Positions 26,946 to 35,246 of a DNA stretch of 64,000 bases are shown piece after piece. Every line of letters begins with the position of its first letter. Positions within the stretch are counted from its first letter, which is position 1. Source of the stretch: an uncultured Bacteroidales bacterium (GTDB taxonomy: Bacteria; Bacteroidota; Bacteroidia; Bacteroidales; P3); assembly GCA_910586395.1 (NCBI GenBank), contig CAJUFX010000001.1, positions 453,257 to 517,256 on the forward strand, given 5' to 3'. Position numbers and translations under genes: made by a program. The notes beneath the pieces were generated by a model, which was not told where the DNA came from, did no database searches, and saw nothing but the letters and a program-made list of their open reading frames with translations.

Positions 26946-27881
26946 ATGAAAATAAACCTTTATCTGACAGGTCTCATCATGCTGTTAGGCATGAGCCTGT
27001 CTCGGGCGCAGGACATGGAGCCGATGGTGCAGGAGGGCCGCCAATGGGCCACACGGGTATGGTGGGCCGTATCGCCACCGCAACTCTATACTGAGATTTA
27101 CCGCATGGAAGGCGACACGGTACTCGATAAAAAAACTTATAAAAAAATCTATTGCTATCTCACCGAAGATTTGTCGGATGGCACATTGTATTACTATGCC
27201 CTGCGACAAGATAGCGAAAAGGTTTTCATACGATTTTACGGGCAATCTGACGAAAAGTTGTTTTTCGATTTCTCCCTAACTCCAGGTCAGACATTTTCCG
27301 TAAATGGCGACAATATGGTTGTTGAGGTCATAGGCGATACGATATTAAGTCCCGATTCTAAAACCCGGAAGTGCGTTTTACTTAAAAGCATTAAATATGA
27401 TATTTTCGAAGATGTTTGGGTGGAAGGTATCGGTTCTTTGGTTTATGGCATCAATTGGAACGGATTGATGGAAAACTTGTTGCGGTTGGATGGCGCAAAA
27501 GTGTATAATATTCTCTGTTGTCATCAAAACGACAAACAAATTTATCAAAATCCGAGTTATAGTGGCTGTTTTGTAGGCGAAGCTCCACCGGGCGTTTCAA
27601 CTGAAAAGACGCAATTAAACCCGGCGACCTTTTGGCGGCTGTCCCCGCAACCGGCCGCTGAGCACGTGCGGGTAGTCTGCGGGGCCTCCGCGGACGGAGC
27701 TTGGCGCGAGGGCCGCTGGCGGCTTGTCGATGCGGCCGGCAAAACCTTGCAGGGCGGCGTGTTTACAGACGGATGCTTTGAAATCGGACTGGAAGCCTGT
27801 CCCGCCGGCCTCTACTTCGTCGAAATCACGGCCGCCAGCGGCACGGCCTGCCGCCTGAAATGCCTCAAAGCGACCCGCTGA
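26946..27881 (+). CDS. secreted cargo protein with T9SS-type C-terminal tail
   Basis: 311 residues from MKINLYLTGLIMLLGMSLSR, a signal peptide ending near SRAQ. The body (residues ~25-215, for example YRMEGDTVLDKKTYKKIYCY) is AT-rich and of no family I know, although its layout resembles the cargo genes at 31246 and 32972. The last ~87 residues, from NPATFWRLSPQPAAEHVRVV to YFVEITAASGTACRLKCLKA, are a type A sorting tail nearly identical in DNA to those two genes. The 3' flank (27882 onward) is shared only with the 32972 gene. Starts 10 bases after the protease stop; last gene of unit 1. Confidence 0.82.
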   Translation: MKINLYLTGLIMLLGMSLSRAQDMEPMVQEGRQWATRVWWAVSPPQLYTEIYRMEGDTVLDKKTYKKIYCYLTEDLSDGTLYYYALRQDSEKVFIRFYGQSDEKLFFDFSLTPGQTFSVNGDNMVVEVIGDTILSPDSKTRKCVLLKSIKYDIFEDVWVEGIGSLVYGINWNGLMENLLRLDGAKVYNILCCHQNDKQIYQNPSYSGCFVGEAPPGVSTEKTQLNPATFWRLSPQPAAEHVRVVCGASADGAWREGRWRLVDAAGKTLQGGVFTDGCFEIGLEACPAGLYFVEITAASGTACRLKCLKATR

Positions 27882-28186
27882 AACCAAAACACGCCAAATA
27901 CGAGCGTTGCAAAAACACGCTAAAACTATGTCTCCCGTCCAGCCATCCCCCGATCGCGCCCCCATGCCGCCACGCGACACGCCATGCCGCATCCATAAGA
28001 CACCGCACGACTCCATGCGCGACGGCATACGCGACTGCACGCGCGATGCCGACGAAATCAAGACACAAAATACACGCGATAAATAGTTTAAGAAATAAGG
28101 AAAGACCTCCCCCTCCTCGAAAAACAGGTGCAAAGATACGGCGAAAATAATTAAAATGCAAATTCTTGAAAAACAAGCAAAAATAA

Positions 28187-28217
28187 TTTGCATATCTGAA
28201 AAATATCCCTACCTTTG
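28187..28217 (+). promoter_or_regulatory. promoter of island transcription unit 2
   Basis: TTTG (28187-28190), 19-base spacer, TACCTTTG (28210-28217), the same as the unit 1 promoter. The first gene starts 317 bases further on. Confidence 0.82.
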
Positions 28218-28223
28218 CCTCAT

Positions 28224-28394
28224 CATTCCCCCGTGCAGTCCCTTGGCACGCAAACCCTGAAAAACGCCGGACCGATGAATCGACAGCTCGCACATATCGG
28301 CAAAAATAACTTAAGCACAGCCTCCTGCGGGAGGCACTGAGCAGGGTTTGACGACACGCACCGGCCGCTTCTTCTCAAATCCCCGCCCGCAGGA
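28224..28394 (+). ncRNA. candidate structured leader RNA, copy 2
   Basis: Near-copy of 24602-24783. The closing CAAACCCTG/CAGGGTTTG pairing is kept. Compared with copy 1, the CCTCC/GGAGG hairpin is perfect, and an extra C extends the inner stem to CCGAT/ATCGG. Family not recognised. Confidence 0.45.
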
Positions 28395-28533
28395 CAAACC
28401 ATAAAGGTACCGTTACCCCCGCCGGACATTTGAATTAAAATTGACACAGCAAAAACAATTCCACATTACATTAAAAGAAAATTTATCGAAACAAACCAGT
28501 TAAATCAGTATTCACCATTAAAAATTTAAAACC

Positions 28534-29571
28534 ATGAAAAAATTTTTTTTAACCTCAGCCATTTTGAGTTTAAGTATGTTGTTCACTCAGCCGCTTACAG
28601 CTCAAATCAAAGTACTTTCGAACGGTAACGTTGAAATAAGCAATAAGACGTCTTTCAAACTTTCAGGCAACCTACTTGAAATAAAAATGAATACCCCATC
28701 TTGGAGCACAAATAATGCCAATGTAAATGGAATTATAGGAGGTGGTGGAGACATTGATTTCAACAATGGGGAAATCGTTATACAGGGTGCCAAACATAAA
28801 CTGAACCTCGGAAGTGCCTCCACCGAACTCAAAGAGGCCCATGCTAAGACGTTCTTTTCTTCTACAAATTTAAGTATACATTCATCTTCCGACTTACGGT
28901 ATAAAACCAATATCAAGGAACTGACACCATCAGCGGATAAAATCATGCGACTAAGGCCAGTCACATTTGATTATCGGGAAGAAAAGGATGGTCCGTGTAC
29001 GACAGATCCCGAACGTATGAATCGAGTTGGTTTTATTGCCCAAGAATTAGTGGAGGTTATGCCACAAGCGGTACACTATATTGAAAATATTGATTTGTAT
29101 ACCGTAGAATATGGCGTTTTGATACCATTCTTGGTAAAGACCGCTCAGGAACAACAGGAACAAATCGAAAACCAACACCATCTGATACAAGACCTGCAAC
29201 TCCAGATTGGAGAACTGCAGGCCATCGTCGCCAACGAAAATGCCACCCCTGATGCAGTTTTCAACAGTGTCAGTCCTAAAGACACTCCGGCCGAGACGGT
29301 CACCGCCGAAACCAACCGCCTTTGGAGCAACGTCCCCAACCCGTTTAAGCAAGAGACGCGCATCCGCTACGCCCTGACCGACGACGTACGGGATGCCCAA
29401 CTCTGCATCTACGACCTCTCCGGCAAGCAGATCGCCTGCCACCGGTTGAATGACCGCGGCGAAAGTGAGTTCACGCTCCGCGCCGCGAGCCTCATGCCCG
29501 GTATCTACCTCTACAGCCTCATCGCCGACGGCAACGTGGTCGATACCCACCGCATGGTCGTGACCGAATAA
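28534..29571 (+). CDS. exported S74 (intramolecular chaperone) protein with T9SS tail
   Basis: 345 residues. Signal peptide MKKFFLTSAILSLSMLFTQP; beta-rich stem to about 115; then a peptidase S74/endosialidase-type chaperone domain: HSSSDLRYKTNIKELTPSAD, RVGFIAQELVEVMPQAV and YTVEYGVLIPFLVKTAQEQQ. Ser119 and Lys124 have the spacing of the Ser-Lys dyad of the phage family. A coiled coil (about 185-225, QEQIENQHHLIQDLQLQIGE) suggests a trimer. A type A sorting domain follows (LWSNVPNPFKQETRIRYALT to VDTHRMVVTE). S74 domains help phage tail fibres fold and then cut themselves off; here the secretion tail lies beyond the possible cut site. First gene of unit 2. Confidence 0.85.
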   Translation: MKKFFLTSAILSLSMLFTQPLTAQIKVLSNGNVEISNKTSFKLSGNLLEIKMNTPSWSTNNANVNGIIGGGGDIDFNNGEIVIQGAKHKLNLGSASTELKEAHAKTFFSSTNLSIHSSSDLRYKTNIKELTPSADKIMRLRPVTFDYREEKDGPCTTDPERMNRVGFIAQELVEVMPQAVHYIENIDLYTVEYGVLIPFLVKTAQEQQEQIENQHHLIQDLQLQIGELQAIVANENATPDAVFNSVSPKDTPAETVTAETNRLWSNVPNPFKQETRIRYALTDDVRDAQLCIYDLSGKQIACHRLNDRGESEFTLRAASLMPGIYLYSLIADGNVVDTHRMVVTE

Positions 29572-29624
29572 CGGCGGGGAGCATGCGACAATGCGACATA
29601 CAACATTATAGTTTAATCCGGCAC

Positions 29625-29664
29625 CCCGCCCGAAAACGGCGCAACCCAGCGGCTGACGGGCGGG
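29625..29664 (+). promoter_or_regulatory. intercistronic GC hairpin C
   Basis: CCCGCCCG (29625-29632) pairs with CGGGCGGG (29657-29664). Loop and flanks closely match hairpin B. It lies between the S74 gene and the subtilase gene. Confidence 0.55.
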
Positions 29665-29690
29665 AAACCGAGATCAAAAAGAAACATATC

Positions 29691-31226
29691 ATGAAAAGAA
29701 TAACATACATAGCGGGATGTATCTGTCTGTTAATAAATTTCAGTTTGTCCAATACCATCCACGCACAGGAAATACAATACGAAGAGCACAGTTTGCGGAT
29801 CGTGGTCAAGCCGTCGGTGTCCGATAAAAATATCGCCCGCTGGCTTGACGCCGATTCGGTTCTGAATTCTTGGATTCAGGATATCCGGCAATCGTTTCCA
29901 CACTCTCGGGACGAAATGTTGCAACGGGTGTATTACCTAAATTTCAGTTGTCCGCGGGAACAGATGGAAACACGCATGGCCGATTTACCATGGATTGAGG
30001 AAATCATGCCGGTAGAAAAAACGAATAACGATATGTTATATACGCCTACGGACTGGTTTTGGAAAGTGACGAAAACAACCGATCCGAAATATTTATGGCA
30101 TTTAACCAAAATCGAGGCGGAAAGGGCCTGGGATATTACAAAGGGAAGCCCTGATATCAAGATAGCGGTTATAGATAAAATTATAGATGCCGCACATCCC
30201 GATTTAGTCAACAAGATGGTTTACGACTATGATCCCTATGATCCGAATATAAAGATGAGACCTACTGATGGCTCTTCCCATGGCACGACTGTTGCGAGTT
30301 TCGTAGCGGCCAGCACGGACGACCCAGAGAGTTCTTCCGCCCAATTGGCGGCTATTGGGTTCAACTGCAGAATTGTGGGTTACAGAGTATCAAACGATTT
30401 TCTTGAGAAAATACATCACGCTGCATTTGTAGAAAACGTTTCAGTGATAGTTTCATGTGCAGACCAAGGGATAGCAGCAGAACCATCTAATGATAGAAAG
30501 AAAATAGAAGAAAAAACAGTCAAGGAAATATTGGATCATGGAACGATTATTGTGGTTCCTGCCGGAAATGGACCTGGTAATTTTCATAATAATAAAAAGG
30601 TGCCATTTTATCCTTTCCACCCAAGTTATGACAATCGGTTTATTATTGTTTCAAGCACGGATATCAATGATAATCACACTTATTATAACGAAGAAAAGCA
30701 AAAAGACGGTACTCATTCTCATTTCAACGAAGTAACAGTATGCGCCCCAGGTTATTCGATGATGGGAGCAATGCTGACAGGCACAAATAGCGATGGCTCT
30801 CCCATATGGCCATACTACGGAAGCTGTAGCGGGACCTCATTGGCAGCACCTATAGTCGCTGGATTATGTGGCCTGATGAAATCCGTCTTCCCGCGTCTGA
30901 CACCGAAAAAGGCCAAACAAATCCTGCAAGCCACTACCGACCCGATTAAAGACGCATATTTGTATCCGGGACAATTGGGTACAGGTAGAATCAACGCCTA
31001 CAAGGCGGTATTGGCTGTCAAACAATATGCCGATACCTGTCAGGCGAATTATACGAATCAAGTGATTTCGGCCCAAACTATAAACAGAAATATCTGCACG
31101 CTCCACATGGAAAATGCAACGGTTAAAAACAATGCTTCAGCCACGTTCAAAATCGATACGGAAGCCTATCTCGGCGCAGGCTTTTCGGTAGAGAAAGGCG
31201 CGGAGTTTGCTATATTTCCGGAATAA
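29691..31226 (+). CDS. exported subtilisin-like (S8) serine protease
   Basis: 511 residues from MKRITYIAGCICLLINFSLS. The catalytic triad is complete: Asp162 (DIKIAVIDKIID), His197 (SSHGTTVAS) and Ser383 (CSGTSLAAPIVAG), with the oxyanion Asn293 (VVPAGNGPGN). An N-terminal propeptide-like region (about 25-130) precedes the domain. The C-terminus (ENATVKNNASATFKIDTEAY then LGAGFSVEKGAEFAIF) resembles the short beta-stack repeat seen at the end of Bacteroidota exported proteins; no classical type A or B sorting tail is seen. The AT-rich catalytic core contrasts with neighbouring GC-rich tails. It lies in unit 2, 19 bases before the next cargo gene. Substrate unknown. Confidence 0.88.
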   Translation: MKRITYIAGCICLLINFSLSNTIHAQEIQYEEHSLRIVVKPSVSDKNIARWLDADSVLNSWIQDIRQSFPHSRDEMLQRVYYLNFSCPREQMETRMADLPWIEEIMPVEKTNNDMLYTPTDWFWKVTKTTDPKYLWHLTKIEAERAWDITKGSPDIKIAVIDKIIDAAHPDLVNKMVYDYDPYDPNIKMRPTDGSSHGTTVASFVAASTDDPESSSAQLAAIGFNCRIVGYRVSNDFLEKIHHAAFVENVSVIVSCADQGIAAEPSNDRKKIEEKTVKEILDHGTIIVVPAGNGPGNFHNNKKVPFYPFHPSYDNRFIIVSSTDINDNHTYYNEEKQKDGTHSHFNEVTVCAPGYSMMGAMLTGTNSDGSPIWPYYGSCSGTSLAAPIVAGLCGLMKSVFPRLTPKKAKQILQATTDPIKDAYLYPGQLGTGRINAYKAVLAVKQYADTCQANYTNQVISAQTINRNICTLHMENATVKNNASATFKIDTEAYLGAGFSVEKGAEFAIFPE

Positions 31227-31245
31227 ACACGAAAGGAGTTAAACC

Positions 31246-32262
31246 ATGAAAAAGTCAATATATCTATGCGCAATCATCCTGCTGCTGGGTCATATAAATC
31301 AGGCGCAGGAAAGGCCGTCGTCCCCATGGTTTCCGGAGGGTGCGGAATGGTATTACGGCTCATTTCCAATTGAGTCGCCGGGGGGAACGGATTGCATCCA
31401 TATGACGGTGACCAAGGATACGTTATTGGCGGACCGGCTGTGCAGGCAACTCAAACTGGAGGCATGCGACGGTGCGTATGAAACGCTTTACGAATACGTC
31501 TATCCATGTGGAGATAGTCTATTTTACTACAATTATGCGGCGCAGGATTTTTTCTTGCTGATGGATATGTCGGCCAAGAAGGGGGATACGATATGGGTGC
31601 ACGATACAGGCTTCATTCCCAATCCCGGTTTTGACCCTTATCAACGGTGGAATGACCATTATAGTACCCCCGATGAAATTCGTAAACAATATTGCTTCTT
31701 GGCTTACAAAATAATAGGAACCGATACGGTAGTGATAGGAGGAAAGTCACTCAGACGCCAACGGGCTGAGCCGATTTATAGTTTGAAAGACGAATGGAGA
31801 ACATATTGGGTTTTCCCAAGTTCGAATCAAGATGACGATATTGTAGAAAACATAGGCTCTTTGGGAGGATTTTGGGGCGTAAGCGACATGATCAGCCTTG
31901 AGAGGGGACCACTGCAATTGCGTTGTTTCTTCGCCGAGGGCAAGACCTATCTGACGGACGGCAAATGCGACAACGCGGCGGTGGAGACATCCTTGGAAAA
32001 TCCGGCGGCCTTTTGGCGGCTGTCCCCGCAGCCGGCCACTGAGAGCGTGCGGGCGGTCTGCGAGGCCTCGGCGGTCGGGGCTTGGCGCGACGGCCGCTGG
32101 CGGCTTGTCGATGCGGCCGGCAAAGCCTTGCAGGGCGGCGTGTTTACAGACGGATGCTTTGAAATCAGTTTATCCGACCACCCCGCCGGCCTCTACTTCG
32201 TCGAAATCACGGCCGCCAACGGCACGGCCTGCCGCCTGAAATGCCTCAAAACAACCCGCTGA
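31246..32262 (+). CDS. secreted cargo protein with T9SS tail, paralogue 1
   Basis: 338 residues. Signal peptide MKKSIYLCAIILLLGHINQA; body from PEGAEWYYGSFPIESPGGTD to about residue 245, rich in aromatic residues with six or more Cys; family not recognised. The final ~87 residues, from NPAAFWRLSPQPATESVRAV to FVEITAANGTACRLKCLKTT, are a T9SS type A tail. Bases 31342-32147 appear identical to 33068-33873 in the second paralogue, while both ends differ. A clear gaaaggagttaaacc precedes the ATG. The signal-peptide end is also the head of the chimera at 25327. Confidence 0.85.
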   Translation: MKKSIYLCAIILLLGHINQAQERPSSPWFPEGAEWYYGSFPIESPGGTDCIHMTVTKDTLLADRLCRQLKLEACDGAYETLYEYVYPCGDSLFYYNYAAQDFFLLMDMSAKKGDTIWVHDTGFIPNPGFDPYQRWNDHYSTPDEIRKQYCFLAYKIIGTDTVVIGGKSLRRQRAEPIYSLKDEWRTYWVFPSSNQDDDIVENIGSLGGFWGVSDMISLERGPLQLRCFFAEGKTYLTDGKCDNAAVETSLENPAAFWRLSPQPATESVRAVCEASAVGAWRDGRWRLVDAAGKALQGGVFTDGCFEISLSDHPAGLYFVEITAANGTACRLKCLKTTR

Positions 32263-32272
32263 AACCACGGCC

Positions 32273-32311
32273 TCCCGTCCGGCAGCCACAACCCCGCGCC
32301 GCCGGACGGGA
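32273..32311 (+). promoter_or_regulatory. intercistronic GC hairpin D
   Basis: TCCCGTCCGGC and GCCGGACGGGA form a perfect 11-bp stem, followed by AAAATCC and then ctaaaggagtcagacc before the lipoprotein ATG. Sister of hairpin A. Confidence 0.55.
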
Positions 32312-32341
32312 AAATCCAATTAACACTAAAGGAGTCAGACC

Positions 32342-32926
32342 ATGAAAAAACATCGTTCATTATTGACCATTGCCATTGGATTAATGGTCATACTGACAAG
32401 TTGTAAAAACAAAACAGAGTACTGTCCGGCTTATCCACAGGATGATACAGATTATCTTCCCGTAGATTTCGTCGGGCAGACCTTGCGTTATGTCTTTGAT
32501 GGCGATACGATGAAATTCAATGTTATGCCGCCGGAATTTTCAGAAAAATACGAAAATAATTTGGCTTTGGAAGAAGTCTGTACTTCTCACGCATGGCAAA
32601 GATTGGAATCGAATAGCAATGACAGGATTTTGAGGTACACCATGTCTTATCATAGTGCTTATCATTCATGGTCTATGGATTTTTATGATAACGAAATATG
32701 GGTGATTGCAGCAATAATTTATGATATTTATGACGAAATTGGAGATCGGAGGACGGAAATATTACCACAATGGACTTCACCGACAGGGACAATATACATG
32801 GATATACAGAAGTCAATCCAAAATAAAAGAGATGCAGAAGCCGATACATTGTACCTATCCCGTCAACATGGTTTAGTGCTTTGGTTTAGTCCAAGCGATG
32901 GGCACTCGTTCACACTGTTGCCATAA
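32342..32926 (+). CDS. lipoprotein of unknown function
   Basis: 194 residues. MKKHRSLLTIAIGLMVILTS followed by CKNK is a lipoprotein signal peptide with a lipobox ending LTSC. The mature part (YLPVDFVGQTLRYVFDGDTM, later SYHSAYHSWSMDFYDNEIWV) is beta-rich; family not recognised. AT-rich like the other island bodies. The upstream taaaggagt is a good ribosome-binding site. It sits between the two nearly identical cargo paralogues in unit 2, so it may have been carried along by their duplication. Confidence 0.72.
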   Translation: MKKHRSLLTIAIGLMVILTSCKNKTEYCPAYPQDDTDYLPVDFVGQTLRYVFDGDTMKFNVMPPEFSEKYENNLALEEVCTSHAWQRLESNSNDRILRYTMSYHSAYHSWSMDFYDNEIWVIAAIIYDIYDEIGDRRTEILPQWTSPTGTIYMDIQKSIQNKRDAEADTLYLSRQHGLVLWFSPSDGHSFTLLP

Positions 32927-32971
32927 ATTTTTACCGCTTCTCGTCCAAACCAACACGAAAGGAGTTAGACA

Positions 32972-33988
32972 ATGAAAAAGTTTTTATATCTCTTGTTGCC
33001 CTTCCTATTGCTGGGTCATGCAAGTCAGGCGCAGGAAACGCGCCCGTCTCCGTGGTTTCCGGAGGGCGCGGAATGGTATTACGGCTCATTTCCAATTGAG
33101 TCGCCGGGGGGAACGGATTGCATCCATATGACGGTGACCAAGGATACGTTATTGGCGGACCGGCTGTGCAGGCAACTCAAACTGGAGGCATGCGACGGTG
33201 CGTATGAAACGCTTTACGAATACGTCTATCCATGTGGAGATAGTCTATTTTACTACAATTATGCGGCGCAGGATTTTTTCTTGCTGATGGATATGTCGGC
33301 CAAGAAGGGGGATACGATATGGGTGCACGATACAGGCTTCATTCCCAATCCCGGTTTTGACCCTTATCAACGGTGGAATGACCATTATAGTACCCCCGAT
33401 GAAATTCGTAAACAATATTGCTTCTTGGCTTACAAAATAATAGGAACCGATACGGTAGTGATAGGAGGAAAGTCACTCAGACGCCAACGGGCTGAGCCGA
33501 TTTATAGTTTGAAAGACGAATGGAGAACATATTGGGTTTTCCCAAGTTCGAATCAAGATGACGATATTGTAGAAAACATAGGCTCTTTGGGAGGATTTTG
33601 GGGCGTAAGCGACATGATCAGCCTTGAGAGGGGACCACTGCAATTGCGTTGTTTCTTCGCCGAGGGCAAGACCTATCTGACGGACGGCAAATGCGACAAC
33701 GCGGCGGTGGAGACATCCTTGGAAAATCCGGCGGCCTTTTGGCGGCTGTCCCCGCAGCCGGCCACTGAGAGCGTGCGGGCGGTCTGCGAGGCCTCGGCGG
33801 TCGGGGCTTGGCGCGACGGCCGCTGGCGGCTTGTCGATGCGGCCGGCAAAGCCTTGCAGGGCGGCGTGTTTACGGACGGATGCTTTGAAATCAGTTTGTC
33901 CGACCACCCCGCCGGCCTCTACTTCGTCGAAATCACGGCCGCCAACGGTTCGACCTGCCGCCTGAAATGCCTCAAAGCGACCCGCTGA
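32972..33988 (+). CDS. secreted cargo protein with T9SS tail, paralogue 2
   Basis: 338 residues. The signal peptide MKKFLYLLLPFLLLGHASQA differs from paralogue 1, but from EGAEWYYGSFPIESPGGTDC the protein is the same for about 270 residues. Only a few changes occur in the last 40 residues (for example NGSTCRLKCLKATR). The bases following its stop match those after the 26946 gene, not those after paralogue 1. The gene thus combines three different histories: its own head, a body shared with 31246, and a 3' end shared with 26946. Last gene of unit 2. Function unknown. Confidence 0.85.
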   Translation: MKKFLYLLLPFLLLGHASQAQETRPSPWFPEGAEWYYGSFPIESPGGTDCIHMTVTKDTLLADRLCRQLKLEACDGAYETLYEYVYPCGDSLFYYNYAAQDFFLLMDMSAKKGDTIWVHDTGFIPNPGFDPYQRWNDHYSTPDEIRKQYCFLAYKIIGTDTVVIGGKSLRRQRAEPIYSLKDEWRTYWVFPSSNQDDDIVENIGSLGGFWGVSDMISLERGPLQLRCFFAEGKTYLTDGKCDNAAVETSLENPAAFWRLSPQPATESVRAVCEASAVGAWRDGRWRLVDAAGKALQGGVFTDGCFEISLSDHPAGLYFVEITAANGSTCRLKCLKATR

Positions 33989-34161
33989 AACCAAAACACG
34001 CCAAATACGAGCGTTGCAAAAACACGCTAAAACTATGTCTCCCGTCCGGCCACACCACAATCGCCACTTCATGCCGCCACGCGACACGCCATGCCGCATC
34101 CATAAGACACCGCCCGACTCCATGCGCGACGACATACGCGACTGCACGCGCGACGCCGGCG
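33989..34161 (+). repeat. direct repeat R3, right edge of the cargo island
   Basis: Shares its first ~60 bases with R2 only, then cggccacaccacaatcgcc with R1 only, and the 12-bp-unit GC-rich part with both. It stops at 34161, before the AT-rich promoter portion, so it lacks the promoter-leader. Confidence 0.85.
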
Positions 34162-34175
34162 GGTAGGACATTTGA

Positions 34176-34207
34176 ATTGGCGAGACCGAAAAAAAGTCGT
34201 AACTTCG
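34176..34207 (+). promoter_or_regulatory. possible promoter of the aldolase gene
   Basis: ATTG, 20-base spacer, TAACTTCG (34200-34207): a weak match to the Bacteroidota consensus, 41 bases before the aldolase ATG. Confidence 0.4.
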
Positions 34208-34247
34208 CGGTTCGTGCCTGATAATTATTTACTTAAATTTCATAAAC

Positions 34248-35243
34248 ATGGTGGTCAATTATAAGGAATTAGGCCTCGTGAACACGCGGGACCTGTTCAA
34301 AAAAGCCATGGCCGGGAAATATGCCATTCCCGCCTTCAATTTCAACAACATGGAGCAGATGCAGGCCATCGTACAGGCTTGCGTGGAGACCCAGTCGCCC
34401 GTTATCCTCCAGATTTCGAAAGGCGCGCGCCAGTACGCCAACCAGACGCTGTTGCGCTATATGGCGCAGGGCGCGGTGGAATACGCCAAGGAACTGGGCG
34501 TGAACGTGCCCATCGTGCTGCACCTCGACCACGGCGACAGCTTCGAACTCTGCAAGAGCTGCATCGAATACGGCTTCTCGTCCGTCATGATCGACGGCTC
34601 GCACCTGCCTTATGAAGAGAACATCAAGCTGACCGCCAAGGTGGTGGAATACGCGCATCAATACGACGTGACGGTGGAGGGCGAACTCGGCGTTCTGGCC
34701 GGCGTGGAAGACGAAGTGAGCGCGGAACACCATACGTACACGCGTCCCGAAGAAGTGCAGGACTTTTTGCAACATACGGGCGTGGATTCGCTCGCCATCT
34801 CGATCGGTACCTCGCACGGCGCCAACAAGTTCAAACCCGAACAGTGCCAGCGTAACGCCGACGGCGTGCTGATTCCGCCTCCCCTACGGTTCGACATTCT
34901 CGAAGCCATCGAGAAACTGATTCCGGGCTTCCCCATCGTGTTGCACGGCTCGTCGAGCGTGCCGCAAGACCTCGTGGCCATCATCAACAAGTACGGCGGC
35001 GCGATGAAAGACGCCATCGGCATTCCCGAAGAACAGTTGCGCCGCGCGGCCACGTCGGCGGTCTGCAAGATCAACATCGACAGCGACGGCCGCATCGCCA
35101 TGACGGCGGCGGTACGCGAGGTTCTGGCCAACAAGCCGGCCGAATTCGACCCGCGCAAGTACCTGGGTCCGGCGCGCGACGGCCTCAAACAGCTGTACAT
35201 GCACAAGATCGTGAATGTGCTCGGGAGCGACCACAAGATATAA
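34248..35243 (+). CDS. fba: class II fructose-1,6-bisphosphate aldolase
   Basis: 331 residues. Zn-dependent class II aldolase: cleaves fructose-1,6-bisphosphate to dihydroxyacetone phosphate and glyceraldehyde-3-phosphate in the cytoplasm. Motifs: IVLHLDHGDSFELC (Asp94 and Zn-ligand His95), FSSVMIDGSHLPYEEN, VEGELGVLAGVEDE, SLAISIGTSHGANKFKP and IVLHGSSSVPQ. GC-rich with core-like codon use, unlike the island that ends just before it. A terminator follows at 35280-35309. Confidence 0.95.
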   Translation: MVVNYKELGLVNTRDLFKKAMAGKYAIPAFNFNNMEQMQAIVQACVETQSPVILQISKGARQYANQTLLRYMAQGAVEYAKELGVNVPIVLHLDHGDSFELCKSCIEYGFSSVMIDGSHLPYEENIKLTAKVVEYAHQYDVTVEGELGVLAGVEDEVSAEHHTYTRPEEVQDFLQHTGVDSLAISIGTSHGANKFKPEQCQRNADGVLIPPPLRFDILEAIEKLIPGFPIVLHGSSSVPQDLVAIINKYGGAMKDAIGIPEEQLRRAATSAVCKINIDSDGRIAMTAAVREVLANKPAEFDPRKYLGPARDGLKQLYMHKIVNVLGSDHKI

Positions 35244-35246
35244 ACA

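Larger units (their letters stand above)
27882..28394 (+). repeat. long direct repeat R2, inside the cargo island
   Basis: From 27882 to about 28070 it matches R3 (33989-34161), including the bases right after the stop codon; from about 27975 to 28394 it matches R1 (24317-24783). R2 therefore bridges the two other copies. It includes a promoter (28187-28217) and a second leader copy. Bases 28395-28533 are AT-rich leader without an evident gene. Confidence 0.88.

Noticed and set aside
27882..28533. Small plus- and minus-strand open frames in R2
   Set aside because: The matching frames in R1 and R3 differ by frame-changing indels, so they are not conserved as proteins.
24317..34161. Island as an integrative element, phage or diversity-generating retroelement
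   Set aside because: No integrase, transposase, reverse transcriptase, att site or template/variable repeat pair was found.
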